From Alnus glutinosa (taxonomy: Eukaryota; Streptophyta; Magnoliopsida; Fagales; Betulaceae): a DNA stretch of 64,000 bases. The position numbers and the translations under genes were made by a program. Position 1 is the stretch's first letter; each line of letters opens with the position of its first letter. The notes under the pieces were generated by a model, which searched no databases, was not told the origin of the DNA, and saw only the letters and a program-made list of their open reading frames with translations. Below are positions 1 to 12,812 of this stretch, one piece after another. Location of the stretch: positions 2,685,001 to 2,749,000 of the forward strand of contig NC_084886.1 in NCBI RefSeq assembly GCF_958979055.1, in the 5' to 3' direction.

Positions 1-438
1 CAATTCAAGGTCTCATATCTACGTTTTCAAGTATAAGGGCTTGATATCAATAAGATCCCCATTTCCAACTCACGATATAAATTGCTTAATTTGGTTATCT
101 TAAGGGTGCCACTGCAAATGGATGGAATTTGAAAAACAATACTAATTAACAAACTATATATGGATATTGTTTTTGCAGTAATATTACATGGAAAATAAAA
201 GGTACCAGATTTATATAAAAACAAGAAGGATTCAAATCATTAATAAGAATAATTATGATAGCATTATCAGGCACACTTAGATTAGATATAGACTTTCATA
301 TTTTACATATATATCTGAACTTACTTTACCAGCAAGCTCAAGTCTTGGTAGTTGCAGTAATTAACTTATTCATAGAATCATATCGCCGTATAGTCATAGT
401 AGTACGGACGTAGCTCACATGCAGCGCCCTTAATACTC
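1..438. other. Gene-free AT-rich flank
   Basis: I see no coding region, RNA gene or repeat structure here. It lies downstream of the stop codon of the decayed SEO gene on the minus strand and may hold its old 3' untranslated region. Confidence 0.5.
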
Positions 439-1120
439 TTAATCGGTGCAGCAGCGGTACATGAGAAACTTCTCCATTGGACGGCCACATTCAGCGCAGA
501 CCACCCTCTTATGGATGCTCCTAGTGGTCCCCAACAGAATTAGTTGGTTGCAGTGATGAGGGGTGCGATGGTCTGTGAGGTGCTGATTCAGTGCCGGCAC
601 AAACCCTTGCTCCCCAACATTTTCTTTCCGCCTTTCGTACTCGTTCAAATCCGTTAACATGATGTCCCCCTTGGCCCTGGCCATCTCTGCCGATCCCTTG
701 TTGATCACAACCCAACCCTGATCACTCCCATCAAAGCTCAACATTGTCATGATCTCCTGCATTATGGTGTCGTTCTCCACGCTCTTGCCGTGTTGTACCT
801 TGGAGTACCACATGCTCTGATCAAGTCTCACCCAAAAGAACCAGATGAGAGTCATGTCCGGCAGGATATGGCTAAGCTTTTCCGCAACAGTGGTCGCGTT
901 GTTTTTCCGAACTTTGACCCTCGGGTTGCTCTTCCCCACATAAAGCATCTCCAGTGGTATCTTGGCGGCTTGCGCAACATTACGCAGAGCTAATGTAAAC
1001 TTCCGCACCCACTCCATATCTTCCCCTCCGTACAAGCAAATGTATTTCCCTTCTGTTATCTGAAATTAATACCATACAACTCACCAATATTATGACCAAT
1101 ATAGTAACGTATAAATTTTT

Positions 1121-2418
1121 AGAAAAATTTCACTTACTTCTTTCATTACTTTTACAATCATACCCATAAATTTTTAAAAAGTGTCAATTTAATTAGTGTA
1201 TTCATCTGTTATGTTTTTTCAATTTCACTCCTCTGTTAGAATCGGAAGAGTGTCAAAACTCTTAAAATACCCCTAATTTTTTTTTTAGCAAAAAAAAGAG
1301 AAATTTTTTTGAAGGATTTAGACGTTAGTAAGGATATATTTAACGGAATTTAAAAAAATACCCATGTCTGAATCTTTGAACAAAATAATGGTATTTTGAG
1401 AATTTTGATAAGATTGAATGAAAAATTCGAACGAATGGGTGAAATTGAAAAGAATTGATGGATGGATACACTAATGCTCCATTTGTTTCGACGTAAAATA
1501 GTTTCCGTCATAAAATGATTTCAGGGAAGTCATTTTTCTGGAAAATATTTTTCGCCGAAAGCATTTTTCGGTGTTTGCCGCGTACGGAAAATCACAAATA
1601 TTTTTAATATTTTTATTCAATCATATTAATCTATAAAAATCAATTTTTATTCAAAACATATAAATATTAATGTAAAATAATATAAAAATTACCGAAGACG
1701 AGATTCTGTCACTGACCAATAGGATTCCGGCAACTTTTATCGGATTCAGCCATTCCGGCTACTATAGCCATAATTCAAGATAAAGGCCGAAATCCGAACA
1801 GTTTCGTCGGAATCTGGGTTGGCCGGATTCCGGTGAAAGTGGCCGGATTCCGGCCAAAAATTATCGAATTCCGGCATACTGGCTGGAATCTGCCAGAACC
1901 GCTGGAATCCGGCCAGTAGGCCAAAATTCGGCCATCCTAGCCTGATTTGTCCAGCCAGCCGGCCGTTCTGGCCAGATCCGGCCATTCGGCCAAATGGCCG
2001 GAATACGGTCGTCGGAATATGGGGTTACCGGATTCTGGTGACATTGACCGAATGCTTTCGAATTTCGGTACCGGCAAGATTTCGATGATGGTCGACTGTT
2101 TGAAGTGAAGGTCGACTGTGTCGTTTAATAGGGGTCGAATGTGTCTAACGTCTTCGGAAAATGATTTACGCTTTTAAAAAGCGTAAATCATTTTCCGAAA
2201 TTTACTAAGCATTTTTGGTCAAACAGAAATCATTTTTCGGTTGACTATTATTTTCGCTCCTGCCAAACACCGGAAAATGTCGAAGTCATTTTTCAGAAAT
2301 CATTTTACGCCGAAACAAACGGAGCATAAATTGAATTTTTAGAAAAAAAAAAAAAAAAAAATTATAGATATGATTGTAAAATTGATAAAAGATAATATAT
2401 TGCATGTAAAGTTTTTTT
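1121..2418. repeat. TIR element (family M1, copy 1) in SEO-1 intron, split by a second element
   Basis: The left arm (about 1121-1240, with TTTTACAATCATA and TTAGTGTATTCATC) is repeated inverted at about 2330-2418. Between the arms lies the Harbinger-like element at 1475-2326. Without that insert the M1 copy would be roughly 440 bp, close to the second copy at 3266-3735. There is no coding capacity, so this is a non-autonomous MITE-type element. Confidence 0.65.
1475..2326. mobile_element. Non-autonomous Harbinger-like TIR element, copy 1
   Basis: The ends are inverted: TGCTCCATTTGTTTCGACGT at the left and the complement of TGCTCCGTTTGTTTCGGCGT at the right. The element is flanked by a TAA duplication (1472-1474 and 2327-2329), the 3-bp TWA target typical of PIF/Harbinger elements. 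The interior is GC-rich, with many short CCGGAATCCGGCC-like units, and a palindrome near 2158-2200 (TTACGCTTTTAAAAAGCGTAA). No transposase is present. A relative with a TTA duplication lies at 24419-25340. Confidence 0.7.
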
Positions 2419-3265
2419 AAATTTTTATTGATATGTATGTTTGTGTATGTAGGAGATAATTAATTGTCGACTTCTCGAGTATACCCAATTATAGAGGAGT
2501 GGCTCGATGGCATCGATCAGCCAAAAGCTCAAGTCTCCAGCTCTCTTCCTTCCAGAGTGCTTCCTCCCTTGCGCTTGTGAAAGGGAAGGCCAGACTTCCC
2601 CATATCCACATCATGTGGATTGCGTTGGGGTTGACGACCCTCCCTTGCGGGTCCAGCACCATGAGCAGAGCCTTCTTGTTGAAGCGCCGCACCTCCTTGA
2701 TGTACCTAATCACTGCCGGGTCAGGCAGTGAAGGGTGGTAAATCGAGAACCACGGCATCTGGAGTTGTAGGGTCTCAAACTACTTTTGCTTCGTTTCGTT
2801 CCACGGGGTCAACCTGTCCATGATTGGGAGACACACAAACTCGTACTGACTCTCTGGCCTCGACGGTTGGCTCCGTGCCTCGGCTAACATTTGCTCAAGC
2901 ATCGAAAACTCCTCGCAGGAGAGTTCGAGGTTTGAGATAACCAGCAACACGTTCTTCCTTCTCAGCATGCACATCAATGCTAGCCTGTGATCAGTGTCAA
3001 AACCTTTGATCAGTCTCCAATTATTTTCTCGAGAAAATCACTTTTAACTGAAAAATAATGCATGCAGATCGAGCAAATTAACCCTTTTCTTGGCGGAACC
3101 ATCAAAGAGAGGCAGCTGATCTTCCTTGGCGTAAATCAAAGCCTTAATTGTCTTCCTGTTATCGAGATGGATTGTCTCGAAGAGACGGACGAGAGTCTGA
3201 AATGCTTCTAAATGTCTATTCTCCTCTGCATCAAGAGCACCATTTTATCTCTTGTCACGCTATAT

Positions 3266-3735
3266 ATACTAAAAGGAAAACTCCAGTTACCACTCATAAT
3301 CTTTCATCACTTTTGTTATCAAATGTTTAAACTTCAAAAATTATTAATTTAGTGTATTTATCTTTTAATTTTTTTCAATTTTAACCATTCCTTAAGACTT
3401 TTCGTTAAATCTTGTCAAAAGTTTTAAACTACCCCAGTTTTTTTTTTTCTCCAAAGATTCAGATGTGAATATTTTTGCAAATTCCTTTAAATCCTAACCA
3501 ACGCCTAAATCTTTGCAATTTTTTTTGTCTTTTTTTTTTCTTAAAAAAATATGAGTATTTAATTTGGAAATTTTGACACCAATCTAATAGGATTTTCCAT
3601 TAAATCTTAATAGGGGGTTGAAATTGAAAAAAATTAAAAGATGAATACACTAAATTGATATTTTTAAAAATTTAAAAATATGATTGCAAAAGTGATAAAA
3701 AAAATCAGAGATGATAAATGAAGTTTTTTCCCGGT
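3266..3735. repeat. TIR element (family M1, copy 2) in SEO-1 intron
   Basis: The left arm (about 3266-3400) and right arm (about 3600-3735) are inverted copies, sharing TTTATCTTTTAATTTTTTTC and TTTAGTGTATT motifs. The sequence is related to the element at 1121-2418. TATATATA flanks both ends and may be an 8-bp target duplication, although it is low-complexity. There is no coding capacity. Confidence 0.6.
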
Positions 3736-3944
3736 ATATATAATTGTAACCAAAGCCAATACTACTCATCCATCACCAATGTGTTGATTACAAAGATTGA
3801 GTTGCTTCATGAGGTGGCTGTGTATGTTGTTGACCTTGTAGGCCAAGTTCGACAGCTCCCACGCCTCAGTTGTTGATAGCCGATGCTCTTTTTTGGTCGA
3901 AGTAGTAGCTGTCGAAGGGGGCAAAATGACATAGGCCTGTAGTT

Positions 3945-6900
3945 CATGGGGGAAAAGGTAATTATCCCTAATGTTTATGTGGAATTTCACCCCTCTTGTT
4001 TCTTGTTAAGGATCGTATCTTCGGGAAAATTCTACATCAAGGCCCGAGTAGACATGGCTTATATCACTGGTTTTCTCCAACGGCTGCACCACCTAGTATC
4101 TTCTCCAGCACTCGCACCACCTTTGTGGATTGGCATGCCCGCCTCGGTCACCCTGCCAATCACATAGTTCACACTGTTTTATCTAAATTTCAGCTTCCCT
4201 TTATTTCAAATAAGAAGCAAACTATTTGTCCTGCATGTCAGCACAGCAAAAGTTATAAGCTTCCTTTTTCACTGTCTGAAACTACATCCAATGTTCCACT
4301 TGAGTTAATTTTTTCTGATGTTTGGGGACCATCCCCTATTTTATCTAATAATGGTGCACGCTTTTATGTTATTTTTGTTGACCATTTTAGCAAATTTACT
4401 TGGCTTTATCCTATTGCTTGCAAATCTGACGTTTTCTCTAGTTTCCCTAAGTTTCAGGCTTATGTAGAACGCTAATTTAATCATAAAATAAAATCCATTC
4501 AAACTGATGGTAGTGGTGAATACACAAAATTACGCCACCATTTTGCAGCACACAGCGTCCATCATCGCATCACATGTCCCTACACCCACCAACAAAATGG
4601 TTCTGTCGAACGCAAACACCGACACATTGACGAAATGGGCCTAACTCTTCTCGCACATTGCTCCGTTCCTCTTCAATATTGGGCTGAAGCTTTCCTCACT
4701 GCTTGTTACCTCATAAACCGCTTACCCACCCCTGTCCTAAAAAATGCCTCACCCTTCCAAAAACTATTTTCTTCACAACCTAATTATAGCTTCATGCGTG
4801 TTTTTGGATGTGCTTGTTGGCCTCACCTCCGGCCTTACAACCAACACAAACTCGACTTTCGCTCCAAAACTTGCATCTTCATCGGCTACAGCCCCTCTCA
4901 CCGTGGCTACAAATGCCTACATCTCCCTACTAGTCGCATCTACATTTCTCGCAACGTCATCTTTGACGAATCCACTTTTCCATTCTGTCTCTCCTCACCA
5001 TCTCCTACCCCCATCCTCCAAACATCCACACCACTCTCTATCCTCCCCATTTAGAGATCTTTCCCACTCCCCCATGCCAACCTAATGCTCCACTGACGAC
5101 CCCAGCATCTCCCCCTCTTGGGTCTCCAGCAGCCGTATCTCCAGAATCGGCTCTTCCTCACACTTCATCATCCTTTTCCCCTACTAACACTGTTTCATCT
5201 TCTCCTTGTTTGCAGGTCCATTCTGAAGACCCTGAACCCACTCCAGTGATCCCACCTCCGCAACACGCCATGCAGACTCGTTCCAAGAACCACATCTTCA
5301 AGCCCAAGACTCTCTCCAATGGTCTCATCCGCTATCTTCTTCCCAAAGCACTCATTGCCACCACTGGCTCAGCAGATGTAGAACCAACCTCCTGCTCTAC
5401 AGCCTCCAAGCACCCGGCTTGGCGTGATGCCATGAATCTTGAGTTTGATGCCCTTCTCCGCAACGGCACTTGGACTCTGGTTCTCCTACCTCTGACATGA
5501 ACATTGTTGGCTGCAAATGGGTGTTCCACCTCAAACGCAAAGCTGATGGCTCCATTGATCGTCACAAGGCCTGTCTTGTCGCCAAAGGATTCCACCAACA
5601 ACCCGGTGTCGACTTTGAAGAAACTTTCAGTCCCGTTGTCAAGCCTACTACCATTCACCTGGTTCTCTCCCTTGCCACTTCTGCCGGCTGGCCCATCCAA
5701 CATAACGACGTCCAAAATGCCTACTTACATGGTTGGCTCTCCAAAGATGTGTTCATGACTCAGCCCCTCGGCTTCATTCATCCCTAATTTCCACATCATG
5801 TTTGCAAGCTCCACAAGGCACTCTATGGCTTAAAACAAGCCCCCTGTGCCTGGTTTCTTGCCTAAGTGATCGTCTCCAAGAGCTTGGCTTTATCAGCTCC
5901 CATTCCGACCCCTCGCTGTTCATTCGCCGCACATCTCGAGAAACCACCCTTGTCCTCATCTACGTTGATGATATCCTCATCACCAGTTCCCTTCCTCACA
6001 GCACTGCTACTCTCATCTAGTCCCTCCGTGCTGAATTTACTTTCAAGGACTTAGGCCCCCTTCATTACTTCCTTGGGATGGAAGCTACTTATACTCCAGA
6101 TGACCTCATTTTATCCCAACAATGCTACATACTTGATCTTCTCCAAAAAAGCAACATGTCCGAAGCTAAACCAGTCAAGACTCCTATGTCCACGCACATG
6201 CTCTCTCACTCCTCTCCGGTGATCCTCTCACCAATCCCTTCCCATACCGTAGTCTTGTTGGAGCCTTGCAATATCTCTCCCTCACCTGTCCTGATATATC
6301 CTTTGCTGTAAACAAAGTCTCCCAGTTCATGCATCGACCCACTTCCCTCCATCTCCAAGCCGTCAAACGTATTCTCAAGTACCTCAAATCTACCATTTCC
6401 TATGGCCTACTCCTTCGACGCTCCTCCTCCCACACCCTCCAAGCCTACTCCGACGCTGACTGGGCCGGCTTCCCTGATGACAGAAAATCTACTGGGGGCT
6501 TCTGTGTTTTCCTCGGTCCTAATCTCATCTCTTGGTCCTCCCGCAAACAACAGACAGTTGCCCGCTCCAGCACTGAATCTGAATACCGAACCCTTGCTAC
6601 AACTGCTGCCGAGCTCATTTGGCTCCAATTCATGCTCCGCGACCTTGACATTTTTCTTTCATCTCCACCCACCCTTTGGTGTGACAAAATTGGAGCCACC
6701 TACCTATTCGCAAATCCTGTTTTTCATGCTCGCACCAAACACATTGAAATCGATTTTCACTTTGTTCGTGACAAAGTCGCCTCCAAAACTTTAGTTGTTC
6801 GCTTCATCTCCAGCAAAGATAACCTCGCCGACATTTTTACCAAACCCACAGCCTCACCATATTTCTCTCTCATGCGCACCAAGCTCAACGCCGTGTTCCC

Positions 6901-7234
6901 TATGTCTCGCTTGCGGGGGCGTAATGAACCATCTAAGGAAAACAACCAACAAGGAAATCACACCAACACACAACGGCTAGCAACCACACAAGGAAACCAA
7001 ATCAACCCACAACAGGCAACATCTCAAGAAGGAAACTCAATTAACACCAACGGCTAGCAATCTCAAGAATGAAATCAACACAAACGGCTACAATATTATT
7101 TTCTGTATAATCACATGATTTATTTCCATTTGTAAAAATATCAAAATATGTATAAATACCAACTATCAATAGAATGAAAAGCAAACGAAAGCTATTCTTC
7201 AAATTACCTCTTTCCTCTGTTTCTATATAGTTCA
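3945..7234 (+). mobile_element. Ty1/copia LTR retrotransposon fossil, 5'-truncated, with 3' LTR
   Basis: The parts appear in copia order: GAG pre-integrase (HARLGHPANHI, CPACQHSK, about 4125-4260), integrase core (FSDVWGPSP, from about 4300), reverse transcriptase ([15 protein letters not shown] near 5510, YVDDILI near 5965) and RNase H ([17 protein letters not shown] near 6450). A purine-rich tract (about 6911-6921) precedes a candidate 3' LTR at 6925-7234, which begins TGAACC, ends AGTTCA and has a TATA-like box near 7150. The 5' LTR, primer site and gag are missing. The coding region has several breaks, so this is an inactive old copy. It abuts the truncated SEO-1 exon. Confidence 0.9.
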
Positions 7235-9530
7235 TGTCAAATGGCACAAAGCTTGAGTTTTGGCGAATTGCTACCTTGCTTAATTGTAATGGGGTTTAAG
7301 GGAAAAAGTAACCCATCTAGAGCATTTATAATGGATTATGAATTTCTCACTTTTAGCTAGAATAGTTAAGCAAAATCATTAAAAAGTCTTTCATCCCATT
7401 ATCTATTAAAAATGTAAAATAGATTTGTCTTGAATTTGTAAATAGTGTAACTCTATATGTGGAGTTACACTATTCACAAATGTATCTTTTTTTTTTTTTT
7501 TAATATTTCTCTTAGGCCTCTGTCATTCTCTCTCTTCCCCTCGCCCCCCCTTTTCTTTCTCTTCTTACGGCTGCTTGTAATTATAATTAATTAGTAGTTA
7601 TTTTTTATTTTTTAACAAAAAAAAAAAAATCGTATTGACATTTACAACTTTTTTCAAGTTTTGATTGAACTTGGTCACTGCAGTATAAACAGTTCAAGGA
7701 TTACAATTCTTTCTATAGCAGGGTGAAGAATAGTAGTGAACTTTAATGGCAGTTAGAAAAATGATCATTTTAATGAAATGACTATTGTAAAATATGACCG
7801 TTAGAAAAAGCTAAAAACCAATAAAGTAATTACAGTTTTTTTAAAAAAAAAAACCACAAAAAAGGAGTCATTTATAGGTTTAGAAAAATAGAAAATCCAA
7901 AGAATAGAAGACAAGATAGCACTAGAATACTGAATAAGTATTGTTAAACATATTATAAATCAGGTTTGGATGGAAGATATTTATGATTGTATCTGTAAAA
8001 TTTTGTTAAAGCAATATGCTCTATTTCTCTTATTAGGTAATAAAAATGTTATAACTTTATTTAAAAAAAAAAAAGTTTCATTTGGATAGAAGTTTTTTTT
8101 ATATATATAAATTCAGTACTCTATAAAATTCAGTACTTTTGTAATAATATTTTCTTTTAACTCTATTAATGATATTAAAAAAGCATGTATTTATTCCATG
8201 TTCAACGGACACATTCTTCAAACGTAGTTCAAAAAAAAAAAAAACTCAATCAATAGCTATCTACATAAAGTTTGCAAAGTTAATAATAAGGAATCCAATT
8301 TTTTTCTTTTTCTTTATCAGCATAATCCCAACTTTCCGACTTCAAAGGAGTAGTCCAAACCCACCAACATGAGAAACAAAAGTATACAAGCATACACGTG
8401 GACAAATTAAAGCACCCGTAGCTTTGGCACAAAAAGGGGAAAAAGCTACCGAGTAGCCAAGAGATTTTCTATTCTTCAATCTTTTTCACGCACTTGATTC
8501 GAAAGGAAAAGAAGTAAGTGATCTTATAAACAGTAAAGGAGTGATCTCCTCGACAACAATCACAAATATATATATATATATATATATATAATAGTGAAAA
8601 AATATTAAAAAAAAAAAAAAAAGTAAGAAAATTGGTTAAATAAGTAAGCCGGTCCTCTCAATGGGTCGCAAAAGCTTGTTATAGAAGCAAAAGTGGTACA
8701 GATTAAAGTGAACCTATCTAAACCCCACTTAGAAACAGCAACAACAACAATAAGAGGCTGAAACCGAAGATGCACTATCATAGAGGGATTGAAAAGAAGA
8801 GAGGTACCAACACAAATTCAGTTACAAAATTCTCCACTCGAAGATTTGAACGTACACCAAAATGCAAGGAGACAGTAACCCACCAAACACAAAAGCAGCA
8901 AATAGGAAATCATGCTACAAAACACAAGCAAAAGAAAAATACATTGAAAAAAAAATAATAAAAAAAAAAGCCCACTGAACAACAACTTCAACAAAGGACA
9001 GGGCAGAGGAAGACTGGTGGTGGAGCTTCTGGTAGGAGCTCAGAGGACACGCGTTGGCGCCTGAGGACCAAGTGGTGGCGCATGGTGGCTAGGACATGAC
9101 GATGGCGGCAGCGGCGGTAGAAAGCTAGGAGGCTGAAGAAAACGATGGTATGGCATGTCGATGTTATGGAGGAGCGGAGGACGACAGATCTGGCTTGAAA
9201 AGGATAGGATTTGAGATTCACCTTAGAATCGAGAACGACGCCCGAGTTGGCGGTGGAACACAGTCAGAGGACGACAACAAAGTAGAGCGAGGCTGTTTGG
9301 TGAAGGAGGAACGACATTGCTGCTATTTTGTGACAAAAAAGACAATAAAAATGAAAGACCAATGACAAAGAGCTAGGGGAGGAGGTGTGGCCGCACTAGG
9401 TGGAGGGGAAGAGGGCGAAGAGGGCCCTCACTAAGGAGGTGGGGAAGTTGCAAGGGGATTTCTAATGAGAGGTAAAGAGCTTTTCCCTCTTGCCAACCAA
9501 GCTCTTTTTTTACGACATGCTTTTCTTGGT
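7235..9530. other. Gene-free AT-rich stretch with small hairpin and microsatellite
   Basis: I find no supported gene. The visible items are a short hairpin at about 7446-7475 (GTGTAACTC / GAGTTACAC), an AT-rich stretch with long A and T runs, and a TA microsatellite at about 8561-8591. The GC-rich block at about 9000-9460 shows only short unconvincing frames, and I could not assign it to any family. Confidence 0.5.
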
Positions 9531-9880
9531 TTAAACAAATTGGTCTATGCACCTAGCTTTTCGTTAAATGACTGTTAGCATTAATCGGATTATGATGCGT
9601 CACTCATATTAAAAAAAAAAAATTATAAATATATAAAATCTATTAATTTTTTTTTTAAAAAAAAATTGAAGCAACCCATCTCCTATATTTTTTCTAGTTT
9701 AGTTTCTATATATATAATTTTTTTCCTGTCAAAAAAATAATTAAAATATTTAAATTTTATATATTTGTCATTATGTGTGATATGTGTCGTCATATAATTA
9801 GATTTGACGTAGCATATTAATGGAATCCGCCAAGATTTTAAGACAGTAGTTGATAGCGTAGGGACTAATTTATTATTTTT
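9530..9880. repeat. Possible short TIR element
   Basis: The left edge AAATTGGTCTATGCACC resembles the reverse complement of the right edge, AAATTAGTCCCTACGC. The interior is AT-rich and non-coding. Similarity is only moderate and I saw no clear target duplication. Confidence 0.3.
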
Positions 9881-10200
9881 GCATACTATGGAGCTATTAG
9901 AACATTGTTATATCACATGAAGCTTTTTACAAATTAGTGTAATCACATGGACTAATTTTATAATTTTTTTTTTTACATAATTTTTCTCCAAATTTGATTG
10001 AAATAATTTCATTCAAGAGACAGAACAACAAATATTAATTGTTAATCATATATATACTGTTTGGAACAAATAAACCAAGTTTAAAGGTTAACATAACCCA
10101 AATTCTCAATCATAATTAAAACCCCTCAACGATTCCTCCTGATCAATTTGAAGACTATATGATTCTCAACCTCCAAATCCTCTAACTAGAAGGATCTAGT

Positions 10201-10551
10201 CACTACAAAAAAAATAGGTGTTTTGAGCCCATTTTTTAGAGCCGTTTTAAGGCCTTAAAATGGTTCAAAACGGTTTGAGACGCTTTTTTTGAGCTGTTTT
10301 CAAAATGGCTCTACATATCCAGTATTAAAGTCTCGGTTTGAGCCGTTTTAACAAAAACGACCCCAACCGTTTTGAGCAATTTTAGCAAAACGGTTCAAAC
10401 CAGTCAGAGATGTTTTGGACCAAAACGGCTCTAACTAAATGGAGCCGTTTTAAGGACCCTAAAACGGCTCTAATTTTTTTTTAAAAAAAAAAAAAACCAT
10501 TATTTTTTTTAGAGCCGTTTTAGGGTCCCTAAAACGACTATAAATAAAAAG

Positions 10552-10592
<41 letters not shown>

Positions 10593-12680
10593 TGGTAATA
10601 CTTGATAGAGCAAAATTACCAAAAAACAAACTAAAACTCGAACAAAAACAATCCAACCAAACGCTAAACTAGAGTAAACTCCACCAAAACCTTTACAAAA
10701 CAAAAGAACATCCAGCTAAAATGGACCCTCTGCCATTGCATCATGGTCCGGGCATTCTGCCATTACCAAAACTCCATCACTCCAGAATGAAAATCAGACT
10801 GGAACACAATCTCAAAGGCAGAGAAAGCCAACTCAGAGGCCAGAAATTCAAGCCTAAAAACAACTGCAACCTTAATGTAAATGTAGTAGAGGTTAACATG
10901 AACAAAGCCACAAGGCCAACAGCAAATACAGCCCGAAAGAACACAAAACATAGCAATGCCAAACTGGCACAGAGACAACAAACAACAAAAACACCTGCCA
11001 AAAGACCACATCCTGCAACCAAATAGCAAAGTCACAAAGAACAGAACAGGCTAAAACTCTCAATGAATCCAAAACAAGCTTTACAAAAGGCTATTTAAGT
11101 TAAGGGTGAGCAGCGGTTCGGTAGGCGGTTAAGGCGGTTCGGTTAACCGACCGGATTGGTTAAGTCAGTTAATTCACCGACATTTAACCGACTCGTCACA
11201 CTAGTACTTAAGATCGATCAAACTAATGCATTATGATTGATTAGATGTTCAATCGATCGGACTAATGCATTAGGATCAATCGGATGGTCAATCGATCATA
11301 TTATTCTATCATGATCGATTGGACTACTACACTAGGATTGATCGGACGTTCAATCAAACCTTCACTGTGTTAAGTCTAATCAATCGAATTCTATCATGAT
11401 TAATTAGACTAATGCAAAAGATTCGATCGGACGATTGATCGATTTAGAGTAATACACTTGGATCGATTAGATCTTCTACCGATCCTATGATCATGTTATG
11501 ATCGATCGGACTAGTACTTAGGATCAATCGCACGTTAGATAGAATATTCACTGTTTCAAGTTTGATTGATCGGACTAATGCACTAGGATCGATCGGATGG
11601 TCAATCGATCATATTATTCTATCATGATTGATCAGACTCCTACAATAGGATCGATCGAACTCAATCATGATTAATTAGACTAATGCAATAGATTCGATCA
11701 AATGATTGATCGATCAGATCAGTAATACACTTGGATTGATCAGATATTCTATCGTTCCTATGATCTTGTAGAGTAATACATTTAGATCGAACATTCACTG
11801 TGTCATGTTTGATTGATCGCTCAGAGTAATACACTTTGATCAAACATTCACTGTGTCAAGTTTGATTGATCGAATTCTATCACGATCGATCAGACTAATG
11901 CACTAGGATTGATTGGATGTTCGATCGATCAAAGTAATACAATTGGATCGATAAGATCTTCTATCAATCATATGATCCTATCATGATCAATCGGACTAGT
12001 ACTTAGGATCGATCAGACTAATGCACTAGGATTGATTGGATGTTCGATCGATCAGAGTAAACACTTGGATTGATTAAATAGGATCAATCGCACGTTAGAT
12101 CGAAAATTCACGGTGTCAAGTTTGATTGATCGAATATTCGTATCAGATCTTCTATTGATCCTATGATCCTGTTATGATCGGATATAGTTCGAGATCAACT
12201 ATTTAATTAAGCTCAAATCATAAATGAGTCAGTCTTAAAATCTCAAAGCTCGCCTCATCTTGATTACAACCCTAAATATAACTTATGTAGTGCTATATAT
12301 ATAATATACTACATATATATAATGGGTTTATATATATATTAATTAATGTTAAATATAGTATATAGGGTTAGAGTTATTATAAATGGAGTCGTTTTTTATT
12401 TTTTAAAACTGCTCCAATTGGAACCGTTTTAACAAAAATGGCTCTAATTTGAGACTTTTATTTGTTAAAACGGCTCAAACAAATTAGAGCCGTTTTAACT
12501 AATTGGAGCCGTTTTAAAAAAGCGTTTCAAATTGGAGTCGTTTTAATAAAAATGGCTTTAATTAATTTATAGCCGTTTTAACAAAAACGGCTCTAATTAG
12601 AGCCACTTTAAATTTAGAGTCATTTTGTTAAAACGGCTCAAAAAGCCCCCCCCCCCCCCCCCCCCCCCTCTTTTGCGGTG
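10201..12680. mobile_element. Non-autonomous CACTA element (CACTA-1)
   Basis: The left end is CACTACAAAAAAAATAGG and the right end is the degenerate complement TTTTGCGGTG. Many subterminal copies of AGAGCCGTTTTAAGG/AACGGCTCTAA occur in both orientations near both ends (about 10230-10545 and 12380-12640), as CACTA transposases need for binding. The interior holds a gene-like low-complexity block (about 10700-11050) that I do not recognise, a Mutator-like fragment near 11105-11195 and a GATCGATCGG satellite. A long C run lies near the right end. No transposase is present, and the 3-bp target duplication is not clear. Confidence 0.75.
11195..12185. repeat. Degenerate GATCGATCGG minisatellite inside CACTA-1
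   Basis: Irregular tandem units are built from blocks such as GGATCGATCGGA, CTAATGCACTAGGAT, GATGTTCGATCGATC and TTCACTGTGTCAAGTTTGAT. Unit length varies, roughly 50-70 bp. The same units recur at about 26475-26820 inside CACTA-2, linking the two elements. Short frames here are satellite artefacts. Confidence 0.7.
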
Positions 12681-12812
12681 ATCATGAACTATTGTGTTAT
12701 ATGAAGAAAAAAAAAATTGTCCAATAAGGCTGCCCATGGTTTTGTGAAATTAGATTTGTTAAATGTTTTGGAATTAGTCTAGGCAGAGGAATGTCCTCCC
12801 TCCATCTAGGGT

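Larger units (their letters stand above)
439..3940 (-). pseudogene. Sieve element occlusion (SEO) gene, 5'-truncated and decayed (SEO-1)
   Basis: SEO proteins are phloem structural proteins that form filaments or plugs in sieve elements. Remaining exons, in gene order: 3777 to about 3940 (AWELSNLAYKVNNIHSHL), 3083-3207 (TLVRLFETIHLDN), 2485-2984 and 439-1059. The last encodes the conserved C-terminal part with ICLYGG near its start and the cysteine-rich end CAECGRPMEKF...YRCC. Intron borders read as GT-AG, for example a donor GTATAC after 2485 and an acceptor CAG before 1059. The copy is broken: TAG at 2780-2782 replaces the Gln expected in KQKQF, a frameshift near 2500-2510 removes the IDAIEPLLYNW reading, and the 2984 acceptor is out of phase with the exon before it. 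The N-terminal SEO domain is absent; a copia fossil starts where it should lie. The paralogue at 18505-22517 supports the assignment. Confidence 0.85.

Noticed and set aside
5332-5715. 127-codon minus-strand frame
   Set aside because: Antisense shadow of the copia fossil.
11195-12185. Regular repeats that might suggest a CRISPR array
   Set aside because: Units are irregular and degenerate without unique spacers, and this is a plant nuclear sequence; it is a minisatellite.
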